Below, piece by piece: positions 15,868 to 24,783 of a DNA stretch of 64,000 nucleotides. The stretch is from Gaiella sp038230035 (GTDB taxonomy: Bacteria; Actinomycetota; Thermoleophilia; Gaiellales; Gaiellaceae), in contig JBBRNX010000005.1 of the NCBI GenBank assembly GCA_038230035.1, positions 62,001-126,000 of the forward strand. The letters are read 5' to 3'. Position 1 is the stretch's first letter, and each line of letters begins with the position of its first letter. A program made the position numbers and the translations under genes. Below the pieces are notes generated by a model. That model ran no database searches. It worked only from the letters and a program-made list of their open reading frames with translations, and was not told the DNA's origin.

Positions 15868-16544
15868 CGCTGGTCGAGTTGGAGCCACGACTCGATGCGG
15901 GCGAGATCGTCGGGTGTTGTCACCTTCAGCAGCCGCTGATCGCCTTCGACGACCCGTACGCGGCCACCTGCGCGTTCGACGAGCGACGCGCAGTCGGTCG
16001 CTCCGGTGAGAGCGCCCGCGTACGCCGCCCGAAGGGTCTCCGCCGGGAAGGCCTGCGGCGTCTGCACGGTCACGAGGTCGCTGCGGTCGATCGTCGCCGT
16101 GACGACATCCTGCGCGACACGCTTCACAGTGTCGATCAACGCGAGACCGGGAACTACTCCGTCCCATCCGTCCGACAGCGGCTCGAGGACGCGTCCGAGG
16201 ACGGCATCGTCCACCAAAGGACGAGCGGCATCGTGGACGACGATCGCGACGATCTCGGCCCCGACCTCCGCAAGCCCTGCGCGCACCGATTCGGCTCGAG
16301 TTGCACCCCCCGTGACGACTGCTCCGACTTTCGACACGACGAGTTCTTCGGCAAGGAGGATGGCGGGCTCCTCCCAGCCGGGCGGCGCTACGACGACGAT
16401 CGAGTCGATCCAGTCCGAACGTTCGAGCCGTTCGAGACTCTCGGCGAGCAGCGGCCGCCCGCCGAGAGCTACGAATGCCTTGGGACGATCCGAGCCGAGC
16501 CGGTTCCCCTCACCAGCGGCGACAAGGACGGCGCAGACACTCAC
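15864..16544 (-). CDS. ispD: 2-C-methyl-D-erythritol 4-phosphate cytidylyltransferase
   Basis: 226 residues, the family norm. It begins VLVAAGEGNRLGSDRPKAFVALGGRPLL, the nucleotidyltransferase P-loop with catalytic Arg and Lys. It then has IVVHDAARPLVDDAV, and IDRSDLVTVQTPQAFPAETL plus TDCASLVERAGGRV, which bind CTP and MEP. The reaction joins CTP and MEP to give CDP-ME in the MEP pathway, upstream of IspF. GTG start at 16544 is 13 nt after the carD stop, and the stop overlaps the HAD-like gene. The carD-ispD-ispF arrangement is also found in mycobacteria. Confidence 0.95.
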   Translation of the reverse strand: MSVCAVLVAAGEGNRLGSDRPKAFVALGGRPLLAESLERLERSDWIDSIVVVAPPGWEEPAILLAEELVVSKVGAVVTGGATRAESVRAGLAEVGAEIVAIVVHDAARPLVDDAVLGRVLEPLSDGWDGVVPGLALIDTVKRVAQDVVTATIDRSDLVTVQTPQAFPAETLRAAYAGALTGATDCASLVERAGGRVRVVEGDQRLLKVTTPDDLARIESWLQLDQR

Positions 16545-16557
16545 ACGCCGCGGCCGC

Positions 16558-17094
16558 TCAGACCGTTGCGGCTGCTGCCTTGGCTTTCGTCGTCTTGGCA
16601 GCCTTCTTCATCGCAGGCTTGGCGAGCACCTCGTCGAGCCAAACAGCTGCCTCGTCCTCCGACATCGCCTTCGCGTACATGAGCTCCGAGGCGAGGATCT
16701 TCTTCGCCTTCACGTACATCTGCTTCTCGCCTGTCGAGAGGCCCTTGTCGTGGTCGCGCAACGCAAGGTTGCGGACGACTTCGGCAAGCTCGAGGATGTC
16801 GCCCGTCTTCATCTTGTCGCGGTTGTGCTTGAAGCGACGGTTCCAGTTCTTCGGCATCTCCGTGGAGACACCCGTCAGAGCGCCCACGACGACCTCGACC
16901 ATCTGCTCGTCGATCACCCACCGAAGACCCACCTTCTCGGCGTTATCGCACGGCACGTTGACCGTCATGTCGTTGTGCAGGATCTTGATCGTCAGGTATT
17001 CGCGCTCCTCGCCGAGCACAATCCGCGTTTCCTTCGTTACAACAGTGCCTGCGCCGTGATGCGGATACACGACCTTGTCGCCGACCTCGAACAA
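16558..17094 (-). CDS. carD: CarD-type RNA polymerase-binding regulator
   Basis: 178 residues. The N-terminal RNA-polymerase interaction domain begins FEVGDKVVYPHHGAGTV, typical for CarD/CdnL. The helical DNA-binding part includes the conserved Trp of MPKNWNRRFKHN and GDILELAEVVRNLALRD. A Lys/Ala-rich tail of about 18 residues follows. CarD stabilises open promoter complexes, notably at rRNA promoters in mycobacteria. TTG at 17094 is the start, with GGGGAGG 6 nt upstream. It is the first gene of carD-ispD-(HAD)-ispF and is separated from radA by a terminator. Confidence 0.94.
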   Translation of the reverse strand: MFEVGDKVVYPHHGAGTVVTKETRIVLGEEREYLTIKILHNDMTVNVPCDNAEKVGLRWVIDEQMVEVVVGALTGVSTEMPKNWNRRFKHNRDKMKTGDILELAEVVRNLALRDHDKGLSTGEKQMYVKAKKILASELMYAKAMSEDEAAVWLDEVLAKPAMKKAAKTTKAKAAAATV

Positions 17095-17141
17095 TCCAAG
17101 CCTCCCCGCGGTAATCGTTTCGAGTAGTCCGACTGCCTCAC

Positions 17142-17176
17142 GAAAAGCGCCGGCAGGGTGTAGAACTCCGCCGGCG
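17142..17176 (-). terminator. Rho-independent terminator after radA
   Basis: On the minus strand CGCCGGC and GCCGGCG (7-bp perfect stem, 17170-17176 with 17148-17154, 15-nt loop) are followed by CTTTTCG. It stands 12 nt after the radA stop and before carD, so it probably ends radA transcription. Confidence 0.65.
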
Positions 17177-17188
17177 AACCATCACAGT

Positions 17189-18628
17189 CTAGCCGCTCTG
17201 AGCGATTTCCGTCAGGGTTTCGACACGATTCGGGTTGCGCGCCGCGCGTTGACCCAAACCGAGCGAGATGGCCACTTGGAGCGACTCCGCCTCGCTCAGG
17301 CGCACGGCTTTGCCCGATCCTTCTCTCGCGGGTGCCGTTCCAGCTGAAACCACCACCGAGCGCACCCCGAACTTGCCGCATTCCTCGAGCCGTCGCTCCG
17401 ACTGGCCGGCCTGACGGAGACGACCGGTGAGCCCGACCTCACCGAAGGCTGCCATCCCCTCGACGACCGGCGTTCCGCGCGCTGCGGATGCAATTGCGAG
17501 GGCGATCGCGAGATCAGCGCCAGGCTCGTCGATGCGAACACCCCCGGCGACGTTGACGAAGACATCTGCAGAACCGAGCGCCACGCCGGCGTGGCGTGAG
17601 AGCACAGCGACGATCATCGCGAGCCGCTTCGGGTCGACGCCGGTTCCAACGCGACGTGGCATCGCGAGATCGGTCGGGGCGACGAGCGACTGGATCTCGA
17701 GCAGCAGCGGACGTGTCCCCTCGAGCGCGCAGGCGACCGCGGAGCCGACCTCGCCGGCCACGGTGTGGCCGAAGAGCTCGGAGGGATCGGGTACGCCAAC
17801 GAGCCCCTCGCTGGTCATCTCGAAGATGCCGAGTTCGTTCGTCGAACCGAAGCGGTTCTTCGCTGCGCGCAGGATGCGGTGAGCGTGGTAACGGTCACCT
17901 TCGAACTGCAGGACGCAGTCAACGAGGTGCTCGAGCACGCGCGGGCCGGCGACGGCGCCGTCCTTGGTGACGTGCCCGACGAGGATGATCGCGATACCGC
18001 ACTCCTTCGCCGTTCGGAGCAGACGGGCGGCAGACTCACGCACCTGGCCGACCGAGCCGGGCGCCGACCCGAGTTCCGACGAGTACAGCGTCTGGATCGA
18101 ATCGACGACGCAGACCGAGGGCCGTTCGCGTTCGAGGGTCGCGCAGACGGACTCGAGCTCGGTCTCGGCCAGGATCTCGACCGTGTCGGCTCCGCCGAGC
18201 CGGGCGGCGCGCAGCTTGACCTGGGCAACGGACTCCTCGCCCGTTACGAGTACCGCGCGACGACCTGCGCGCGAGATCGCCCCCAGCGCGGTGAGCAGCA
18301 GCGTCGACTTGCCGACGCCAGGCTCGCCACCGACCAAGACCAGCGACGCCGGAACGATTCCGCCGCCGAGCACCCGGTCAAGCTCGGGGACACCGGTGGA
18401 GATGCGGTCGGCCTCGGCGGCGTCGACCTCGGCCAGCCGCAGCAGCGGCTTCACCTCTCCTCCGCTTCCGCCCCCGTTTCCACCCCCGCGAGCCTTGCTG
18501 GCGCTCTCCCGCGCCGTCAGCTCCTCGACGAGCGTGCCGAATGCCGCGCAGCCCGGGCAGCGGCCGAGCCAGCGGCCCGTCGTCGTGCCGCACTCGGAAC
18601 AGGTGAACTGAACGACGACCTTAGCCAT
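17189..18628 (-). CDS. radA: DNA repair protein RadA
   Basis: 479 residues, normal RadA length (about 455). It has the N-terminal zinc finger C-X2-C-X8-C-X2-C (FTCSECG and GRCPGCAAF), then Walker A GGEPGVGKSTLL. The RadA-specific KNRFG motif lies in RAAKNRFGSTNE, and a C-terminal Lon-like domain (VNVAGGVRIDEPGADLAIALAI) follows. RadA is a RecA-related helicase that drives branch migration in recombination. The ATG at 18628 begins MAKVVVQFTC; TACCCT lies 6 nt upstream, so leaderless transcription is likely. In Bacillus and mycobacteria disA follows radA, but here carD takes that place. Confidence 0.96.
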   Translation of the reverse strand: MAKVVVQFTCSECGTTTGRWLGRCPGCAAFGTLVEELTARESASKARGGGNGGGSGGEVKPLLRLAEVDAAEADRISTGVPELDRVLGGGIVPASLVLVGGEPGVGKSTLLLTALGAISRAGRRAVLVTGEESVAQVKLRAARLGGADTVEILAETELESVCATLERERPSVCVVDSIQTLYSSELGSAPGSVGQVRESAARLLRTAKECGIAIILVGHVTKDGAVAGPRVLEHLVDCVLQFEGDRYHAHRILRAAKNRFGSTNELGIFEMTSEGLVGVPDPSELFGHTVAGEVGSAVACALEGTRPLLLEIQSLVAPTDLAMPRRVGTGVDPKRLAMIVAVLSRHAGVALGSADVFVNVAGGVRIDEPGADLAIALAIASAARGTPVVEGMAAFGEVGLTGRLRQAGQSERRLEECGKFGVRSVVVSAGTAPAREGSGKAVRLSEAESLQVAISLGLGQRAARNPNRVETLTEIAQSG

Positions 18629-18693
18629 GCGTCCAGGGTAGCCAAACCGTCGGACGTCATGTCGCCTGTATTGAAAACGCGCTCTGGCCGAGA

Positions 18694-18718
18694 AGGGCGA
18701 GACAAGCCTCGCCCCTAC
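18694..18718. repeat. Palindromic repeat, GGGCGAG family, copy 1
   Basis: GGGCGAG (18695-18701) and CTCGCCC (18708-18714) form a hairpin. The unit continues into CCTAC and matches the copy at 31340-31365 at all but one position. It overlaps the GNAT stop codon and may end its transcript before the radA promoter. Confidence 0.75.
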
Positions 18719-19170
18719 AAGTGCTTGACGAACAGCACGCGGTCCTCGCCGGGGCCGTCGTAGTCCGTCGCCACCCGGTCGGCCGTGAAGCCGAGCGCCT
18801 CGTGGAAGGCAACCGAGTCCAAGTTCGCCGGCGATGTCACGCAACGCGCGACCGTCCGGCCGTGGCCCCGAGCAACCTCGAAGAACCGCTCGTAGAGCTG
18901 CCTCCCAAGCCCCGACCCGCGGAACTCGGGCGCGATGCCGACGAAGTGGACGTACGCCTCACTCTCGTCGGTCTGCGACAGGAAGCCGATCAGGAAACCG
19001 GCGATCGTCCCATCCTCGCGCTCGGCGACGAAGCTCGTCCCCTCGAAGTGGAGGAAGAACAGCTTCGGCAGCATCGGCGCCATGTCGCGCCCGCCCCACC
19101 AGGCGTTGACGTGCTGGATGACGCGCCCGTAGTCGGACGGCTGCGCGTGGCGGATCGCGAGGTCGCTCAC
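18715..19170 (-). CDS. GNAT family N-acetyltransferase
   Basis: 151 residues with a GNAT fold. It starts IRHAQPSDYGRVIQHVNAWWGG. The acetyl-CoA binding motif A is VHFVGIAPEFRGSGLGRQLYERFF (R/Q-X2-G-X-G/A pattern), and motif B is SVAFHEALGFTADRV. These enzymes transfer an acetyl group from acetyl-CoA to an amine; the acceptor cannot be told. GTG 19170 lies 6 nt after TACGCT, a leaderless-type start. It is sandwiched between clpC and radA, where Bacillus has no such gene, so it is an insertion in the conserved block. A palindromic repeat covers its stop. Confidence 0.86.
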   Translation of the reverse strand: MSDLAIRHAQPSDYGRVIQHVNAWWGGRDMAPMLPKLFFLHFEGTSFVAEREDGTIAGFLIGFLSQTDESEAYVHFVGIAPEFRGSGLGRQLYERFFEVARGHGRTVARCVTSPANLDSVAFHEALGFTADRVATDYDGPGEDRVLFVKHL

Positions 19171-19200
19171 ACGTTCAGCGTACTCGCATGACGGCGCTCG

Positions 19201-21744
19201 CTATTCGTCGTCGGTGGCGTCGTCCGCGGCCGGCTCGCCGGCTGGGACGGTGACCTTCTCGGGCTCGGGCTCCGGGCCCTCGACGATCGTGATCGTGACG
19301 AGCGACTCGTCCGGTAGCAGCCCGTCGGGGCCGATCTCGCGGCGGTCGACGACGATCGTCGACCCTTCCTTGAGATCGCGACCGAGGACGAAGTCGGCGA
19401 GCGGATCCTCGATCAGGCGTTGGATCGAGCGACGCAATGGCCGCGCGCCCATCGCCGGGTCGTAGCCCTGCTCGACGAGCAGCTCGCGCGCCGCATCCGT
19501 CAGCTCGATTGCTGCGCCGTGGATCGACATCTGGTCGCGCAGCCGCTTCATCATCAGGTCGACGATCTGCAGGATCTCCGACTTCTCGAGCTTGTGGAAG
19601 ACGATGATCTCGTCGATCCGGTTCAGGAGCTCGGGCCGGAAGACCTTCTTCAGCTCGCTCATCACACGGCCGCGCATGTCGTCATAGCTGAGGCCGCTCT
19701 CGTCTCCGACGGTGAAGCCGAGTGACTGGTTCTTGGAGATCTGAGCCGCGCCGATGTTCGACGTCATGATCACGATCGTGTTCCGGAAGTCGACCTTGCG
19801 GCCTTGCGAATCGGTCAGCTTCCCGTCCTCGAGGATCTGGAGCAGGATGTTGAAGACGTCCGGGTGCGCCTTCTCGACTTCGTCGAGCAACAGCACCGAG
19901 TACGGCTTACGGCGGACGGCCTCGGTGAGCTGGCCACCCTCGTCGTAGCCGACGTAGCCGGGGGGCGAGCCGACGAGCCGCGACACGGAGTGCTTCTCCA
20001 TGTACTCCGACATGTCGACCTGGATCAGGGAGTCCTCGTTGCCGAACAGGAACTCGGCGAGCGTACGCGCCAGCTCCGTCTTACCGACACCAGACGGGCC
20101 AAGGAAGATGAATGAGCCGCTCGGCCGCTTCGGATCCTTGATGCCAGCGCGGGCGCGGCGGATGGCCTTCGAGACGGCGATGATCGACTCGTTCTGGCCG
20201 ATCACCCGCTTGTGTAGCTCGTCCTCCATCTTGATCAGCTTCTGCGACTCAGCCTCGGTGAGCTTGAAGACCGGGATGCCGGTCCACATCGAGACGATGT
20301 CTGCAATCTCGTCCTCGCCGACTTCGGGCTGCTCCTCGTCGGCCTCGTTCTGCCAGTTCTCCTCCAGCTCTTTCTTCTTCTGCGAGAGCTTCCGCTCCTT
20401 GTCGCGTAGCGACGCAGCCTTCTCGAACTCCTGCGAGTCGATCGCCGTCTCCTTGTCCGCGCGCACACGCTCGATCTCGTCCTCGAGCTCGCGATACCGA
20501 GGCGGCGCGGACATGGTCTTTATGCGGAGCCGTGAGCCGGCCTCGTCGATCAGGTCGATCGCCTTGTCCGGCAGATGACGGTCCTGGATGTAGCGGTCGG
20601 CGAGAACGGCAGCGGCGCGCAGAGCCTCGTCAGAGATCTTGCAACGGTGATGTGCCTCGTAGCGGTCGCGCAGCCCGCGCAGGATCTGCACGGTCTCGTC
20701 GATCGACGGCTCCTCGACACGGACCTGCTGGAAGCGGCGCTCGAGCGCAGCATCCCGCTCGAGGTACTTGCGGTACTCGTCGAGCGTCGTCGCGCCGATC
20801 GTCTGCAACTCACCGCGCGCAAGCGCCGGCTTGAGGATCGAGGCTGCGTCGATCGCGCCCTCTGCTGCTCCTGCGCCGACGAGGTTATGGAGTTCGTCGA
20901 TGAACAGGATGATGTCGCCGCGCTGCTGGATTTCCTTCATGACCTTCTTCAGGCGCTCTTCGAACTCACCGCGGTACTTCGAGCCTGCCACTAGCGCAGC
21001 CAGGTCGAGGGAGTAGATCTGCTTGTTCTTCAAGAGCTCCGGCACCTGGTTCGATGCGATCCGCTGCGCGAGACCCTCGACGACGGCGGTCTTGCCGACG
21101 CCCGGCTCGCCAATCAGGACGGGGTTGTTCTTCTGGCGTCGCGACAGAATCTGCATGATCCGCTCGATCTCGGTCTGGCGGCCGACGACCGGGTCGAGCT
21201 TGCCCTCGCTCGCGAGCTTCGTGAAGTTGCGACCGAACTGGTCGAGCAGCTTCGAGCTCTTCGACTTCTCACCCGGCACAGCGCCGGCGCTGCCCGCCTG
21301 ACGCCGGCCGGGGCCGGAGAGCATGCGGATGATCTCGTTGCGGATCTTCTCGGCGTCGGCGTCGAAGTCGAGCAGGATGCGGGCGGCGACGCCTTCGTTC
21401 TCGCGCACGAGGCCTAGCAGGATGTGCTCGGTGCCGATGTAGTTGTGGCCGAGGGAAAGTGCTTCGCGCAGCGCCAGTTCGAGGACCTTCTTGGCGCGTG
21501 GCGTGAACGGGATCTGACCGGTTGTCACCTCGTCACCCTGGCCGACGATGCGGGCGACCTGCGCGCGCACCTCCTCCACGGTGATGTCGAGTGACTCGAG
21601 CACGCGCGCGGCGAGACCTTCCTCTTCGCGCAGGAGGCCCAGGAGGATGTGCTCCGTGCCGATGTAGTTGTGCTTCAGCGCGCGCGCTTCATCCTGCGCG
21701 AGCACCACAACCTGCCTGGCCCGTTCGGTGAATCTCTCGAACAC
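19201..21744 (-). CDS. clpC: ATP-dependent Clp protease ATP-binding subunit ClpC
   Basis: 847 residues, typical for ClpC. It has the double Clp-N repeat (about 1-145) and a linker. AAA-1 carries Walker A GEPGVGKTAVVEGLAQRI. The UVR middle domain is FEKAASLRDKERKL, and AAA-2 carries GPSGVGKTELARTLAEF. A C-terminal D2-small domain and an acidic tail complete it. ClpC unfolds substrates and feeds them to ClpP, using adaptor contacts through the N-domain. GTG 21744 follows a GAGGGAG ribosome site. A partial paralogue of its N-domain lies at 24784-25413. No ctsR/mcsAB is present upstream, unlike Bacillus. Confidence 0.97.
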   Translation of the reverse strand: MFERFTERARQVVVLAQDEARALKHNYIGTEHILLGLLREEEGLAARVLESLDITVEEVRAQVARIVGQGDEVTTGQIPFTPRAKKVLELALREALSLGHNYIGTEHILLGLVRENEGVAARILLDFDADAEKIRNEIIRMLSGPGRRQAGSAGAVPGEKSKSSKLLDQFGRNFTKLASEGKLDPVVGRQTEIERIMQILSRRQKNNPVLIGEPGVGKTAVVEGLAQRIASNQVPELLKNKQIYSLDLAALVAGSKYRGEFEERLKKVMKEIQQRGDIILFIDELHNLVGAGAAEGAIDAASILKPALARGELQTIGATTLDEYRKYLERDAALERRFQQVRVEEPSIDETVQILRGLRDRYEAHHRCKISDEALRAAAVLADRYIQDRHLPDKAIDLIDEAGSRLRIKTMSAPPRYRELEDEIERVRADKETAIDSQEFEKAASLRDKERKLSQKKKELEENWQNEADEEQPEVGEDEIADIVSMWTGIPVFKLTEAESQKLIKMEDELHKRVIGQNESIIAVSKAIRRARAGIKDPKRPSGSFIFLGPSGVGKTELARTLAEFLFGNEDSLIQVDMSEYMEKHSVSRLVGSPPGYVGYDEGGQLTEAVRRKPYSVLLLDEVEKAHPDVFNILLQILEDGKLTDSQGRKVDFRNTIVIMTSNIGAAQISKNQSLGFTVGDESGLSYDDMRGRVMSELKKVFRPELLNRIDEIIVFHKLEKSEILQIVDLMMKRLRDQMSIHGAAIELTDAARELLVEQGYDPAMGARPLRRSIQRLIEDPLADFVLGRDLKEGSTIVVDRREIGPDGLLPDESLVTITIVEGPEPEPEKVTVPAGEPAADDATDDE

Positions 21745-21906
21745 GCTCCCTCGACACTCCTCTCGTTGCTCGTTCCGGAGTCCCTGTATCGGTCGCTCCG
21801 GGCCGAAGGTAGAGCCATCTTACCCGACCACCCCCGAGCCAAGCCTCAGCCGGTCGTCCGGGTTGCGGGAATCGTTCGCCCGGCGACGCCTGTACCCTTC
21901 CCCGCC

Positions 21907-22884
21907 ATGCCGGGCTCGGAATCTCAGCGCGTGCTCGTCACCGGCGGAGCCGGCTTCATCGGGTCGCACCTCACGGAGCTTCTGCTCGCCGCCGGTCACG
22001 AGGTCTGGGCGCTCGACGACCTGTCGACGGGATCGCTCGAGAACGTCGAGCACCTCCGTGAGAATGCCCAGTTCCACCTCGTCGTCGACTCCGTCCTTTC
22101 GTGGTCCGTGGTCAACGAGCTCGTCCACAAGTGCGACGTCGTCTTCCACCTGGCGGCTGCCGTCGGTGTGCGGTTGATCGTCGAGCAGCCGGTTCAGACG
22201 CTCGTCACGAATCTGCGCGGCACCGAGATCGTCCTCGAGCACTGCAACCGTTTCGGCAAGCGTGTGTTGATTGCTTCCACTTCCGAGGTGTACGGCGACC
22301 ATCGCGAAGAAGCGCCGCTCGAGGAGACCGCCCGCCGGATCTACGGGCCGACGACGCAGAAGCGGTGGGCGTACGCCGACTCGAAGGCCATGGACGAGTT
22401 CCTCGCGCTCGCGCATCACAGCGAGCACAACCTCGACTGCGTGATCGTGCGCCTCTTCAACACGGTTGGGCCTCGGCAGAGCGGTCAGTACGGCATGGTG
22501 ATCCCCCGCTTCGTGCAACGCGCCCTTGCGAACGAGCCGCTCGAGATCCACGGCGACGGTACGCAGACCCGCTGCTTCTGCCATGTGCAGGACACGATCC
22601 GCGCACTTTCCGGTCTGATGGACAGTGGCGTGTCTGGGGAGATCTACAACATCGGGTCGACGAACCGCATCTCGATCCTCGGCCTGGCAGATCGCATCCG
22701 GGAGCTGACGGAGTCGTCCTCGGAGCTCACCTTCGTGCCGTACGAGAAGGTCTACGACCAGGGAATCGAGGACATGCTCCACCGAATGCCGTCGATCGCC
22801 AAGGTGGGAGGCGCGATCGGCTGGCAGCCGGAGCGCGATCTCGACTCGATCCTCGCCGACGTCGTCGCGTACTACAGCGACTGA
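21907..22884 (+). CDS. NAD-dependent epimerase/dehydratase (extended SDR family)
   Basis: 325 residues. The Rossmann motif VLVTGGAGFIGSHL is at about residues 9-22. The catalytic Ser is in ASTSEVYGD and the Tyr-Lys pair in WAYADSKAMDEF. The segments RLFNTVGPRQSGQYGMVIPRFV and GDGTQTRCFCHVQDTI are typical of UDP-sugar epimerases, decarboxylases and dehydratases. It most resembles UDP-glucuronate decarboxylase or dTDP-glucose dehydratase-like enzymes, but the exact sugar nucleotide cannot be assigned. ATG 21907 is 8 nt after TACCCT. A phosphoribosyltransferase gene follows after 8 nt. Confidence 0.88.
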   Translation: MPGSESQRVLVTGGAGFIGSHLTELLLAAGHEVWALDDLSTGSLENVEHLRENAQFHLVVDSVLSWSVVNELVHKCDVVFHLAAAVGVRLIVEQPVQTLVTNLRGTEIVLEHCNRFGKRVLIASTSEVYGDHREEAPLEETARRIYGPTTQKRWAYADSKAMDEFLALAHHSEHNLDCVIVRLFNTVGPRQSGQYGMVIPRFVQRALANEPLEIHGDGTQTRCFCHVQDTIRALSGLMDSGVSGEIYNIGSTNRISILGLADRIRELTESSSELTFVPYEKVYDQGIEDMLHRMPSIAKVGGAIGWQPERDLDSILADVVAYYSD

Positions 22885-22892
22885 GCGGCGCG

Positions 22893-23366
22893 ATGGCCAA
22901 CGAGCGCGAGATCCTCTCCTGGGAGCGGTTCGGAGTCGCCTCCCGCGAACTCGCCCAGCTCGTGCACGACGACGGCTACCGGCCCGACCTCGTGCTCTCG
23001 ATCGCGCGCGGCGGTCTCCTCGTCGGCGCCGCGCTGGGTTACGCGCTTTCCGTCAAGATCACGTGGACGATGAACGTGGAGTTCTACACCGGGATCGACG
23101 AGCGTCTCGACGTGCCGATGATCCTGCCGCCGGTGCCCGAGCTGATCGACCTGGATTCCGCCCGCATGCTGATCGCCGACGACGTGGCCGACACCGGCGA
23201 GACGCTCGCCCTCGTCAAAAAGTTCTGCGAGGGCAAGGTCGCCGAGGTGCGCTGCGCCGTCCTGTACGAGAAACCGCGCTCGATGGTCGCGTGCGAGTAC
23301 GTCTGGAAGCGCACCGACCTCTGGATCGACTTCCCGTGGAGCGCACAGGAGCCGATCGCCGGGTAA
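22893..23366 (+). CDS. Phosphoribosyltransferase-domain protein
   Basis: 157 residues of the PRTase type I fold. The PRPP-binding motif is MLIADDVADTGETL (about residues 95-108), preceded by YRPDLVLSIARGGLLVGAALGYAL. The length and the WKRTDLWIDFPWS ending resemble the small xanthine/hypoxanthine-like PRTases found in actinobacteria and archaea. It would attach PRPP ribose-phosphate to a purine base or act in salvage; specificity unknown. The ATG at 22893 is 8 nt after the epimerase stop, so they form a two-gene operon. It ends 4 nt before the convergent lysS stop. Confidence 0.82.
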   Translation: MANEREILSWERFGVASRELAQLVHDDGYRPDLVLSIARGGLLVGAALGYALSVKITWTMNVEFYTGIDERLDVPMILPPVPELIDLDSARMLIADDVADTGETLALVKKFCEGKVAEVRCAVLYEKPRSMVACEYVWKRTDLWIDFPWSAQEPIAG

Positions 23367-23370
23367 GGCC

Positions 23371-24741
23371 CTAGTTCGTTGGGTTCTCGGCTCGGAGTGC
23401 GGGGAACAGGACAACATCCCTGATCGTCTCGCGGCCGGTGAGCAGCATCGTCAGCCGATCGATGCCCAGGCCGAGACCCCCTGTCGGCGGCATGCCGTAG
23501 GACAGCGCCTCGACGTAGTCGGGATCGCCGGGTATGCCCTCGACCTGCCCCGCCTGCATCGCGAAGCGAGCGGCTTGCTCCTCGGCCGTGTTGATCTCGG
23601 AAAATGCGTTGCCGAGCTCCATCCCGCCGGCGAAGAACTCGAAGCGCTCGACGGTCAGCGGATCGTCGTCGGTCGGACGGGCGAACGGCGAGATCTCGAC
23701 CGGGTAGTCGTGCACGATCGTCGGTTGAATAAGGCCTGGCTCGACGAAGTGGCTGAACGCATGGTCGATGAGCTGAGGCCAGTCCTTGTCAGCGTTCGTG
23801 TCGATGCCGCGTTCGGTGAGCCAGGCGCGCAATTCGGTCTCATCCCGTGTCCAGAGCTCGTATGCCTCGAGCGACTCGACGAATCCAAGCCGGATCCATG
23901 GCGCTTTCAGCTCGATCTCGTGCCCGCGGAACGTCACGGTGGTCCGGCCCAGCACCTTGCGCGCAACGGCCTCGACCAGCTGCTCGACGCGCGCCATCGT
24001 GTCGCGATAGTCCGCGTACGCCTCATACCACTCGAGCATCGTGAACTCGGGGTTGTGCTTGAACGAGACGCCCTCGTTGCGGAAGTCCTTCCCCAGCTCG
24101 TAGACCCGCTCGAGGCCACCAACGATCAGGCGCTTGAGATACAGCTCAGTCGCGATGCGCAGGTAGAGGTCGGCATCGAGCTCGTTGTGGTGCGTCACGA
24201 ACGGGCGGGCGAAGGCGCCGCCGTAGCGCGGCTGCAGTACCGGCGTCTCGACCTCTATGAAGCCCGCGTCGTCGAGGTGCCGTCGAACAGCGGTGACGAT
24301 GCGCGCTCGTGTGAGAAAGTCAGACCGCGTCTCCTCGTTCATCAACAGGTCGAGGTAGCGCTTGCGGTAGCGGAGCTCGACGTCGGTGAGACCGTGGAAG
24401 GTGTCGGGCAGCGGCTGGGTGTTGCGGGCCAGCACCTCGAGCGAGTCGGCGAGGAGCGACGGCTCGCCGCGCTTCGATTTGCCCGGGCGCCCGACGACGC
24501 CGATCACGTCGCCGAGGTGGATGTCGAGCTCGCCCGTCTTGCTCGTGTCGCAGATCAGCTGAATGCGGCCTGACCGGTCGACGAGATCGACGAAGACAAG
24601 CTTTCCCATCCCACGCCGCGCCATCGCACGCCCCGCCAGTCGACGCGACTCGGCCAACTCACCGCCAGGCTCCAGCGGCTCGCATTCGGCGAGAACGGCC
24701 GCCACCTCATCCCGGTCGGGGAAGCGCTTCGGCGCAAACAT
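23371..24741 (-). CDS. lysS: Lysine--tRNA ligase (class II)
   Basis: 456 residues, with a shortened N-terminal OB-fold that lacks the usual long helical extension (most LysRS are about 490-510). Class II motifs are present: motif 1 near FIEVETPVLQPRYGGAFARPF, motif 2 with FRNEGVSFKHNPEFTMLEWYEAYADY, and motif 3 GLGLGIDRLTMLL. TAGACT lies 6 nt before ATG 24741, a leaderless-type start. It sits between the Clp-N paralogue plus greA and clpC, the same dusB-greA-lysS-clpC order known from Firmicutes. Function is secure. Confidence 0.96.
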   Translation of the reverse strand: MFAPKRFPDRDEVAAVLAECEPLEPGGELAESRRLAGRAMARRGMGKLVFVDLVDRSGRIQLICDTSKTGELDIHLGDVIGVVGRPGKSKRGEPSLLADSLEVLARNTQPLPDTFHGLTDVELRYRKRYLDLLMNEETRSDFLTRARIVTAVRRHLDDAGFIEVETPVLQPRYGGAFARPFVTHHNELDADLYLRIATELYLKRLIVGGLERVYELGKDFRNEGVSFKHNPEFTMLEWYEAYADYRDTMARVEQLVEAVARKVLGRTTVTFRGHEIELKAPWIRLGFVESLEAYELWTRDETELRAWLTERGIDTNADKDWPQLIDHAFSHFVEPGLIQPTIVHDYPVEISPFARPTDDDPLTVERFEFFAGGMELGNAFSEINTAEEQAARFAMQAGQVEGIPGDPDYVEALSYGMPPTGGLGLGIDRLTMLLTGRETIRDVVLFPALRAENPTN

Positions 24742-24783
24742 CGCGCGAGTCTAGTTGGGGGTGAGGCTAATGACGCCCCGCTG

